Positions 44,973-51,982 of a stretch of DNA of 64,000 nt are shown here, piece after piece (position 1 is the stretch's first letter; the number at the start of each line of letters is the position of its first letter). Made by a program: the position numbers and the translations under genes. Where the stretch lies: assembly GCF_001262605.1 (NCBI RefSeq), contig NZ_LGTC01000001.1, forward strand, positions 4,102,001 through 4,166,000, in the 5' to 3' direction. This DNA is from Pseudobacteroides cellulosolvens ATCC 35603 = DSM 2933 (GTDB taxonomy: Bacteria > Bacillota > Clostridia > Acetivibrionales > DSM-2933). The notes beneath the pieces were generated by a model, which was given only the letters and a program-made list of their open reading frames with translations, had not been told where the DNA came from and searched no databases.

Positions 44973-45272
44973 TCAGCCCTCTTTTTCAAGCCTTTCAATA
45001 ATCATCCTATAACCGTCGGCACCGTAGTTGAGACATCTGTTAACTCTGCTGATTGTAGCGGTGCTTGCTCCCGTTTTCTCTGCAATTTCAGTATATGTTA
45101 TTCCGTTTTTTAGCATCTTGGCTACTTCCAGCCGTTGAGCCAATGCCTTAATTTCGGATATGGTACATAAATCCTCAAAAAATTTATAACACTCATCTAC
45201 ATCAGTGAGTATCAATATAGCCTCAAAAAGCTTATCTGTATTTTCATCCCTAATCTTGGAATTCAAATCCAT
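44973..45272 (-). CDS. YerC/YecD-type TrpR-like regulator
   Basis: A 99-residue protein. An N-terminal helical region is followed by a TrpR-fold DNA-binding segment (ALAQRLEVAKMLKNGITYTE, then GASTATISRVNRCLNYG). This is the YerC/YecD family of putative repressors. Its start overlaps the stop of the DUF89 gene (TGATG), with AGGAG just ahead, so the two are translationally coupled. The family has no defined ligand. Confidence 0.88.
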   Translation of the reverse strand: MDLNSKIRDENTDKLFEAILILTDVDECYKFFEDLCTISEIKALAQRLEVAKMLKNGITYTEIAEKTGASTATISRVNRCLNYGADGYRMIIERLEKEG

Positions 45273-46135
45273 CAACTCCTGTTTCTTTTTAAAACAATAT
45301 CTCCAAAATTAACGCCCAGACATTTGGCAACCAGAGGACACTTGGCTCTTAAAACAAAGAAAGTCTTATCTCCTGCTCTTTTATCACCTTCAAGAGACTC
45401 AAAATTCGCCTGTCCTTTGGATATTATAACATCTGCCTTTTGAAAGGCTTCCATAAACTTCGGTGAACTTTTTTCAAATACCACTCCAAGTAAATCATTA
45501 CCTGTATCCACTACCTCGCAAATAGAAGTCAATCCCACCTGTATTGCATCTTCCATAGTAGAATCGTTCAGCATAGGTCCACCCTTGACGGAATATATTA
45601 CGTTTAACCCAAGTCTCTTTAATTCTTCAACTAGTACCATATCAAATACTATTTCTCCGCTGTTATCGCCAATAATCATAACATTTTTAGATTCTTCAAG
45701 CATTGATTTAAGCTCATTGTAATCATCCAGGTCAAATTCCCTGTCGGTTATCTCATTCATGGCCAAAGCTACATCAAAATCCGGAGTAATTCCCATATCT
45801 ATTATATTACCAGCTACCGCAATTTTAAATGCTTTATGCAACCTGTCATCGGACTCTTCTACCAGTTTGCAAAACAGCCCATATTGCCCTAATGCATAGT
45901 CGTTCCATTGAATTTTGGCTTTTTTATAAGGGTCAACAATACCTATCATATCATATATTTTCTTAAGAACAATTGTGGAATTATAGCCGGGTACTCCATC
46001 CAGACTCAATTCACTTATAATTCCAAGTACATTGTTGATAGTTTTGCTTATTTCTTTATCTGGGATCCCAGCTATCCTTAAGGTTGATATGCCCTGTTTC
46101 AAATAGCATGGAATACAATCTGCTTCTACTCTCAT
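45272..46135 (-). CDS. ARMT1-like (DUF89) damage-control phosphatase
   Basis: A 287-residue metal-dependent phosphatase. The N-terminal DCIPCYLKQ motif is followed by the active-site blocks IIGDNSGEIVFDMVL near residue 155, VKGGPMLNDSTMEDA near 185 and SKGQANFESLEG near 245. The family hydrolyses harmful sugar phosphates such as fructose-1-phosphate and related glycation agents. The ATG follows GGGAGTCTAAT. It is the first gene of a pair with the TrpR-like regulator. Confidence 0.88.
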   Translation of the reverse strand: MRVEADCIPCYLKQGISTLRIAGIPDKEISKTINNVLGIISELSLDGVPGYNSTIVLKKIYDMIGIVDPYKKAKIQWNDYALGQYGLFCKLVEESDDRLHKAFKIAVAGNIIDMGITPDFDVALAMNEITDREFDLDDYNELKSMLEESKNVMIIGDNSGEIVFDMVLVEELKRLGLNVIYSVKGGPMLNDSTMEDAIQVGLTSICEVVDTGNDLLGVVFEKSSPKFMEAFQKADVIISKGQANFESLEGDKRAGDKTFFVLRAKCPLVAKCLGVNFGDIVLKRNRS

Positions 46136-46854
46136 ATTAGACTCCCGCTTCTATTATATTAAAAACAACTATTATTTTAATTTATATACTTGATAAAGTC
46201 AAAAAAAATAAGAAATTGATTTTTCATTTTTTATATAAAAAATACTATAGCAATATCCATCATTAGGTGGTATAATATTTTCGTGAGAAGTAATAATAAT
46301 TCATTATATTATGTAACATTATTACAGCAAACGATCGACTCAATAAATCAGCTTACTTTATTCAATTGCTTCACAAAATCATTATTTAATTTTACATGTA
46401 CCATGAACTAATAGCATCTTTAAATAATCAATTGTATGAATTGTTAATTATTAGCAACCTTTTATCTTACTGAAGTCAATTTTACTTTGAATTATTTATA
46501 TATAACATAAATCTTGATTATTGTTCTTTAAAAAAGCCTTAATAATCATTAAATTTTCTTCAATTTAGTATTAACAAATTGTTGCCCCCCTTAAAATTCA
46601 CAACAAAAACCAATACAATCTGTTGCATTTTGGTGAAATTCTTGTCGTTTTCTGCATATTTATAAAAAAGTATTTATTTTTTTTAAAATATATTATATAT
46701 TATTCACGAGTAATTATTAACTAGTTACTCCCCTATGTCCCGTTGCATTCTCCCTTCTCAAATAGAATGCACGGGTATTTTTTTTATTGTTAGGGAAATA
46801 AATATATATATTATTTTTAAATAAATTGAGCAATTCCGAAAGGTGTGACGTTTT
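46136..46854. other. Long AT-rich divergent region with an orphan terminator
   Basis: About 720 bases lie between the DUF89 gene and the CYTH gene. The most plausible functional parts are a GAGTAA/TTACTC hairpin and a strong plus-strand terminator 70 bases ahead of the CYTH start. No frame of convincing length or codon use is seen. A leader or small RNA is possible. Confidence 0.5.
46739..46786 (+). terminator. Strong terminator upstream of the CYTH gene
   Basis: CCCGTTGCATTCT pairs with AGAATGCACGGG and is followed by a run of nine T. No plus-strand gene precedes it, so it ends either a non-coding transcript or an attenuated leader. Confidence 0.85.
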
Positions 46855-47328
46855 ATGGGAAGTGAAATAGAAAGAAAGTTTCTAACACAAAGTAACAACT
46901 ATAGGAATATTTCAGAAGGCGTACCTTATATGCAAGGATACATCTGTTCCGGTAAAGGTAAAGTTGTAAGAGTACGAGTAGCAGGTACCAAGGGCTACAT
47001 TACCATAAAAGGGCCTCATAAAGGAATAAAAAGAGCAGAATATGAATATGAGATTCCTCTAGATGATGCTAAGGAGATGTTGGAAAACTTATGTTCAAAG
47101 CCTCTTATTGAAAAAGACCGATTTAAAGTTAATTATGAGGGATTTGTTTGGGAAATAGATGAATTTCATGGGGAAAACGAAGGACTTGTAGTTGCAGAAA
47201 TAGAATTGACTGATGAAAATCAGCACTTCACTACTCCTGAGTGGATTGGCAAGGAGGTAACAGGTGATTCAAAATATTACAATTCAAGTTTAATCAAAAA
47301 CCCATATTCAAAATGGAATTATGTTTAA
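46855..47328 (+). CDS. CYTH-domain triphosphate tunnel phosphatase
   Basis: A 157-residue triphosphate tunnel metalloenzyme. The N-terminal EIERKFL is the ExExK motif, and alternating acidic and basic strands follow (RVRVAGTKGYITIKG, WEIDEFHGENEGLVVAEIEL). Close relatives in cellulolytic clostridia hydrolyse inorganic triphosphate; nucleoside triphosphate or adenylate cyclase activity occurs elsewhere in the fold. The ATG follows GAAAGGTGTGACGTTTT. It stands alone. Confidence 0.93.
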   Translation: MGSEIERKFLTQSNNYRNISEGVPYMQGYICSGKGKVVRVRVAGTKGYITIKGPHKGIKRAEYEYEIPLDDAKEMLENLCSKPLIEKDRFKVNYEGFVWEIDEFHGENEGLVVAEIELTDENQHFTTPEWIGKEVTGDSKYYNSSLIKNPYSKWNYV

Positions 47329-48045
47329 GATTTTTTTATTTTAAGGTTTTGTCCTCATAATATTTATGATAGAATTAATCTAGGTTATAGTATTAAAATT
47401 GCATAATTCTATATTTTTATAAATAATTCGTGTTATAATGGTATAAGAGGTAATTTGTACCACTAATTAATAAATGAACATTTACTTAACTTATTAATTA
47501 AAAAAGCAATAATTAGCGAATGTATCATACACAGTTCTCTTATGACGCAATTTGTATTTACGCACTATTCTTTCCAGTTATTTTTCATCCATCATAGTTA
47601 TACATCTGGCACTTTACCTTGTTCCATTTATAAATTATTTATGATATTATTAGCAAATGCAAAATAATATAGCTTTTAATGAGTAAAAGCCGGGTTTTGT
47701 TAACCTACACTCCTTAACATACAAAGTAATTATTAAGCTTTGTAAACCCGCTTTTAAGTTAAAATCATAATTCTTTAAACTAAATTCTATATAATTAAAG
47801 TTTAAAGTTTAAATGATTTTGACATATATTATTTTAATTATTTTATTTATCTAGATTAGGAGGTGTAAACAGATTTAATGATAATCAAGCATAAAGCTTG
47901 TTATCAAGATCAAAAGAGTAAAAGATAATCACTTTTGATCTATGAGGTTAAGGTATAAGAATGTATATGTGTGCTATAACATTAATTTTTTTCTTGGAGT
48001 GTAGCTTTAAATTAAAATGAATTTTGAAAGGGGAAATTATTTAAA
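47329..48045. promoter_or_regulatory. Long structured 5' region of the GH8 gene
   Basis: About 717 bases precede the cellulase gene. An inverted repeat (AAAAGCCGGGTTT with AAACCCGCTTTT) encloses a smaller ACAAAG/CTTTGT hairpin around 47.7 kb. Further down, AGGAGGTG precedes a 16-codon frame (MIIKHKACYQDQKSKR, start at 47878). That frame overlaps an AAGC/GCTT hairpin and the perfect 9-base stem GATCAAAAG / CTTTTGATC. This looks like a regulated or stabilised leader, but no known riboswitch is recognised. Confidence 0.5.
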
Positions 48046-49467
48046 ATGAAGAAGTTAGGTTTATTTTTCTTAATTTGTACATTAATAGTATCTTCCATTG
48101 TTTCACTTAATGTCAGCTATGCTGCTGATCTATCGTTTCCTTATAACGCAACTTATGCCGCCGGTTTCAATTCCCAGGCTGACGATCAGGCACAAGCCAA
48201 TGAAATGCTTCGTAATGAATATAATGAATGGAAAGCTGCCCGTGTAACACAAAACGGTGCAGGCGGAAACCTTAGGGTTCAAAGAGGATCCTCCGACAGC
48301 TACGATACAGTATCTGAAGGTATTGGTTACGGTATGGTACTTTCTGCTTATTTTGATGACAGGACAACATTTGACAGTCTTTGGAAATACGCAAAAGCTC
48401 ACTTTAATTCCAACGGCTTAATGGGATGGCATGTTGATGCGAACGGAAATTTTGTAGGTACAGGCGGCAGCGGTGCTGCTACTGACGCAGAAGAAGATAT
48501 GGCTATAGCCCTTATTATGGCAACAAAAAAATGGGGTACATACGAATCAGACGCTAAAACACTTCTTAGAAATATGATGTCTAAAGAAGTTGAGCCAGGT
48601 ACATATGTGTTGAAACCTGGAGATACCTGGGGAGGCTCAAATGTAACAAATCCTTCATATTTTGCACCTGGTTATTACAGGGTTTATGCTGAGTTTACAG
48701 GAGATCAGAATTGGCTTAAAGTTGCAGACAAGTGTTATGAGATACTCAATAAATGCAGAAACAGCAATACAGGTTTGGTTCCAGACTGGTGTACAGCACA
48801 AGGTACACAGGCCAGTGGTCAGGGATATGACTTCAAATACGATGCTGTTCGTACTCCATGGAGAATTGCAGTCGATTACAGTTGGTATGGAACATCAAGT
48901 GCAAAAACTGTTTGCGACGGAATGTCCAAGTTCTTTAAAAATGGTGGCATTTCAAGTATTGGTGATGGCTATTCAATATCCGGTAACAAGATAAGCAACA
49001 ACCACTCATCAACCTTTGTATCTTGTATTGCTTCAGGTGCAATGACTGGCTTTGATGCAACTTTTGCAAAAGATATGTACAATGATTGCTTGAAAACAAA
49101 GGATGCATACTCTACAGGCTGGTCCTACTATGGAAACAGCTTGAGAATGATGATTTTACTTCATTTGACAGGTAACTTCCCAAATCCTTTAAAGTATAGC
49201 CCTGCATCAGCTACTCCAACACCTACTTCTACTCCGTCAAGACCATCAAACACTCCTACTCCAACAAAACAGACAGGTAATCAAGTTGTAGAAGATGTTA
49301 ATAGAGACAGAGCTGTTAATATGGCAGATGTTGTTCAATTGGCTACATGCTTTAATGCAACAAGAGGTACAAACAAGTACATTGCAAATTGCGATATAAA
49401 TAATGACGGTTCAATCAATATGAGCGATGTTATTATGATAGCTGTAAAATTCAATTATACTTATTAA
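48046..49467 (+). CDS. Secreted GH8 glycanase with C-terminal dockerin (cellulosomal endoglucanase)
   Basis: A 473-residue enzyme with a signal peptide cut near VSYAAD. The GH8 (alpha/alpha)6 domain spans about 30-385: the general acid Glu91 in DTVSEGIGYG, Asp147 in GAATDAEEDMAIAL and the conserved YDAVRTPWRIAVDYSW block are all present. It resembles CelA of C. thermocellum, so beta-1,4-glucanase activity is likely; xylanase or chitosanase occur in the family. A Thr/Pro linker (about 386-408) leads to a type I dockerin (about 413-470). Its two calcium loops are DVNRDRAVNMAD and DINNDGSINMSD, which dock on scaffoldin cohesins. The ATG follows AAAGGGGAAATTATTTAAA. The gene has its own terminator. 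Confidence 0.95.
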   Translation: MKKLGLFFLICTLIVSSIVSLNVSYAADLSFPYNATYAAGFNSQADDQAQANEMLRNEYNEWKAARVTQNGAGGNLRVQRGSSDSYDTVSEGIGYGMVLSAYFDDRTTFDSLWKYAKAHFNSNGLMGWHVDANGNFVGTGGSGAATDAEEDMAIALIMATKKWGTYESDAKTLLRNMMSKEVEPGTYVLKPGDTWGGSNVTNPSYFAPGYYRVYAEFTGDQNWLKVADKCYEILNKCRNSNTGLVPDWCTAQGTQASGQGYDFKYDAVRTPWRIAVDYSWYGTSSAKTVCDGMSKFFKNGGISSIGDGYSISGNKISNNHSSTFVSCIASGAMTGFDATFAKDMYNDCLKTKDAYSTGWSYYGNSLRMMILLHLTGNFPNPLKYSPASATPTPTSTPSRPSNTPTPTKQTGNQVVEDVNRDRAVNMADVVQLATCFNATRGTNKYIANCDINNDGSINMSDVIMIAVKFNYTY

Positions 49468-49530
49468 AAAATAATATGGCATAATTAGAGTTATCGGTTT
49501 ATTTCACCGATATAAATCAATAAATGATTA

Positions 49531-49582
49531 ATACAAGGGCTATTCCCGAGCACAGGCTCAGGATTAGCCCTTGTATTTTATG
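49531..49582 (+). terminator. Terminator of the GH8 gene
   Basis: ATACAAGGGCTA and TAGCCCTTGTAT, a perfect 12-base stem, then TTTTAT. A smaller ATCGGT/ACCGAT hairpin precedes it. Confidence 0.88.
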
Positions 49583-49611
49583 AAAAATTAAAATATTTTT
49601 TATTATTTGTA

Positions 49612-49640
49612 TTGACAATTATATATAGGCCTTGTATAAT
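49612..49640 (+). promoter_or_regulatory. Promoter of the tRNA-Gly/tRNA-Arg unit
   Basis: TTGACA, 17 bases, TATAAT, 42 bases before the first tRNA. Confidence 0.9.
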
Positions 49641-49681
49641 GTTAAAGGTCGGTGAACGAAGTGCACAAAGTAAAAAGATAT

Positions 49682-49752
<71 letters not shown>

Positions 49753-49770
49753 TTAGAAAAATTATAATAT

Positions 49771-49846
49771 GCGCCTGTAGCTCAGTGGATAGAGCAACCG
49801 CCTTCTAAGCGGTTGGCCGCACGTTCGAGTCGTGCCAGGCGCGCCA
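49771..49846 (+). tRNA. tRNA-Arg (anticodon UCU)
   Basis: Acceptor GCGCCTG pairs with CAGGCGC. The D arm GCTC/GAGC, anticodon stem ACCGC/GCGGT with loop CTTCTAA and T loop TTCGAGT are intact. The 3' CCA is encoded, and the insertion sequence begins at the next base. Confidence 0.97.
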
Positions 49847-51743
49847 AATAAAGGGGCTGTTGCAATTACGATTTATAATCGTAGTACAACGCCCCATTTC
49901 TATAATGATAGTGAAATATTTTAACCAAAATATTATATTCTTTTTCTTTCTTTTGAAAAAAGAGTATAGCAAATAAAGCTTACTGATTTATGCTCTTTAT
50001 TATAAACATTTTTATCTAAGCTGTTTTTAATGGATGTAAATATGTAGAACATCGTTCTGACTGAATTTTGTTGTGCAGTTTGTTTACATTATGAGCTAAG
50101 CCAAGAAGAATACATTCTGCCAAGATATTCTTTTTCCCTTTACACAAAAAACGTCTGAATCCCATATCTTGTTTTATTTCTCCAAAAGCACCTTCAGACT
50201 GAATACTTCGGTTCATTCTGAGCTCTTTTCCCTCATCACTAAGGATTCTGGTTATCGCTGCCTCACGTTTTTGCTGAAATAGTTTTGAAACTTCAAGATG
50301 CTTGGTTCGTTCTTCCAATGGCTTTTTGCTGTTTCCCTTAATGCATTTTGATTTAATAGGGCATTGAGTGCAATCTTCACATGTATAACAGGTTTTCTCA
50401 CTTCTATAGCCAGTCTTGCTTTTGCTGAATTTAATCCCTGTGGCTACAAGCTTTTTACCGCTGCTACATATATAAAAGTCGTTTTCTTTGTCATAGCTCA
50501 TATTTTCCTTCCTACTGATATCAGTTTTATATTTCCGTGTCTTACTAATTTCATAATTGGAAGGTTTGATAAAAGCAAGCTGACCGTTCTCATCGAGATA
50601 GACGTAGTTTTCCTCACTTTCATAGCCTGAGTCTGCAACTATATTTCTGTAAGTATACTTCAAACGACTCTTTATGCTGTCTAAAAATGGTATTAGCGTG
50701 GTTGTATCTGTAGGCTGTGGTCCAGCACTAATCCATACTATATATTCAGCATCTACCCCAAACTGAATGTTGTAGCCGGGTTTTAGTTGCCCATTCTTCA
50801 TAGCATCTTCTTTCATCCTCATGAAGGTTGCATCAGGGTCTGTCTTTGAATAGCTATTTCTATCCCCCATGAGATGCAGATGCTTATTATATTTCTTGAG
50901 CCTTGATATGTATTCATCCAGCTGTTCAAATGTTTTTTGGAGAGGAGATTTTCTTTTTCCTATACCAGAGACAAATTGAATATCTTCATCGTTTTTTATT
51001 TTGCAAAGTTTACGTCTGAGCTTTTTCAAATGGTGCATCTTGATTTCTTCACCATATAAAATCTTAAATCCAAAATTCTCTTCTGTTTGTTTTAAAAAAG
51101 TTGGGAGCTTATCCATCAGTTTTTTCTGATTCTTAGTGACAGAACCTTTCCAGACAAAAGTATATTTATTTGATGCAGCTTCAAGCTTTGTCCCATCAAT
51201 AAATAGATTTTTCATTGAAATTTCTTTGTTTTCAGCAAGCATCTGCGTAAACTGTGCCAAAAGATTTTCTGAAACAGGTGCAAAATGAATACTTCTGAAT
51301 CTTGCAATTGTTGTATAATCCGGAGCAGGCGAGCCTTCAAGAAGGTACATATAATTAATGTCCCGCTTGCAGGCTCTTTCGATTTTCCTTGTAGAATAAT
51401 TACTATTCATATAAGCATATAGCATGATCTTCAGCATCTGTGTTGGGGTTGCTTGTTTTTTCCTTAAACGGGAATAAGTCTTATATAATTCTGATAAATT
51501 CATCTCCTCTACAATTTGACCCAGCAACCTTACAGAATCATCATTCGGAATCATACATTCAACATTTAACGGCAATTTTAATTGATAGAAACCACCGTGC
51601 GTGGTATAATCTTTATGTGTTAAATTTTTTACTAGCATAAAAATATTTTACACCTTTTGCCGGACTTTGAATAGTCTGGCAATTGTTTTTTGCAAGTAAA
51701 AAGGGCTCCTACACTAATTTCTTAGTGCAACAGCCCCTTTATT
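49847..51743. mobile_element. IS1182-family-type insertion sequence
   Basis: An element of about 1.9 kb is bounded by perfect 18-base inverted repeats, AATAAAGGGGCTGTTGCA at the left and its complement at the right. It carries one transposase gene on the minus strand. Both ends also fold into internal hairpins. The left end starts directly after the tRNA-Arg CCA. No clear target duplication was found. The transposase frame is intact, so the copy may still be active. Confidence 0.92.
50016..51638 (-). CDS. IS1182-family transposase
   Basis: A 540-residue DDE transposase. The N-terminal DUF772-type domain (about 40-135) contains ARFRSIHFAPVSENLL. The catalytic Asp148 is in LFIDGTKLEA, the second Asp in IVADSGYESEENY near 340 and the Glu in SIQSEGAFGEIKQDMGFRRF near 490. 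A cysteine cluster CYTCEDCTQCPIKSKC lies between them. No frameshift or stop interrupts it. AAGGTG lies 11 bases before the ATG. It likely acts in cis on the flanking inverted repeats. Confidence 0.93.
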   Translation of the reverse strand: MLVKNLTHKDYTTHGGFYQLKLPLNVECMIPNDDSVRLLGQIVEEMNLSELYKTYSRLRKKQATPTQMLKIMLYAYMNSNYSTRKIERACKRDINYMYLLEGSPAPDYTTIARFRSIHFAPVSENLLAQFTQMLAENKEISMKNLFIDGTKLEAASNKYTFVWKGSVTKNQKKLMDKLPTFLKQTEENFGFKILYGEEIKMHHLKKLRRKLCKIKNDEDIQFVSGIGKRKSPLQKTFEQLDEYISRLKKYNKHLHLMGDRNSYSKTDPDATFMRMKEDAMKNGQLKPGYNIQFGVDAEYIVWISAGPQPTDTTTLIPFLDSIKSRLKYTYRNIVADSGYESEENYVYLDENGQLAFIKPSNYEISKTRKYKTDISRKENMSYDKENDFYICSSGKKLVATGIKFSKSKTGYRSEKTCYTCEDCTQCPIKSKCIKGNSKKPLEERTKHLEVSKLFQQKREAAITRILSDEGKELRMNRSIQSEGAFGEIKQDMGFRRFLCKGKKNILAECILLGLAHNVNKLHNKIQSERCSTYLHPLKTA

Positions 51744-51824
51744 ATTTTTATCACAGGAATCACAGTTTCCTCAGCTGATAAACAAGACAAATTAAAAGGC
51801 ATGCAATTTTACTTTATATCACAT

Positions 51825-51895
51825 ACTTGATTGTGTCATGAGAAACAGTGGTATTGAGCAGTATAAACCTAATTTCCTTCCCTAGACATCAAAAA
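51825..51895. repeat. Dispersed repeat family R1, copy C
   Basis: CTTGATTGTGTCATGAGAAA, then AGTGG, a longer loop, AATTTCC and AGACATCAAAAAAG. Like copy B, its right end abuts a terminator hairpin. Confidence 0.55.
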
Positions 51896-51943
51896 AGCAC
51901 CTTCATATAAAAACTAGTTATTTTTACATAAAGGTACTTTTCT
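51890..51943 (-). terminator. Terminator of the amidase gene
   Basis: On the minus strand AAAAGTACCTT pairs with AAGGTGCTTTTTT across a 31-base AT-rich loop. It overlaps the edge of the R1 repeat. Confidence 0.65.
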
Positions 51944-51982
51944 ATAACGATTTTTATATCTTATTCAGTACTCATTTGAAAA

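Larger units (their letters stand above)
51744..51982. other. Gap between the IS element and the amidase gene
   Basis: Holds R1 copy C and the amidase terminator; otherwise AT-rich and without a gene. Confidence 0.6.

Noticed and set aside
46580..46600. C-rich run (TTGCCCCCCTTAAAA) considered as a sigma-I type -35 box
   Set aside because: No matching -10 element is present at the right distance, and the neighbouring gene is not a cellulosome gene.
49847..51743. Integrative element or prophage at tRNA-Arg
   Set aside because: There is no integrase and no duplicated tRNA end; the insert is a single-gene IS with terminal inverted repeats.
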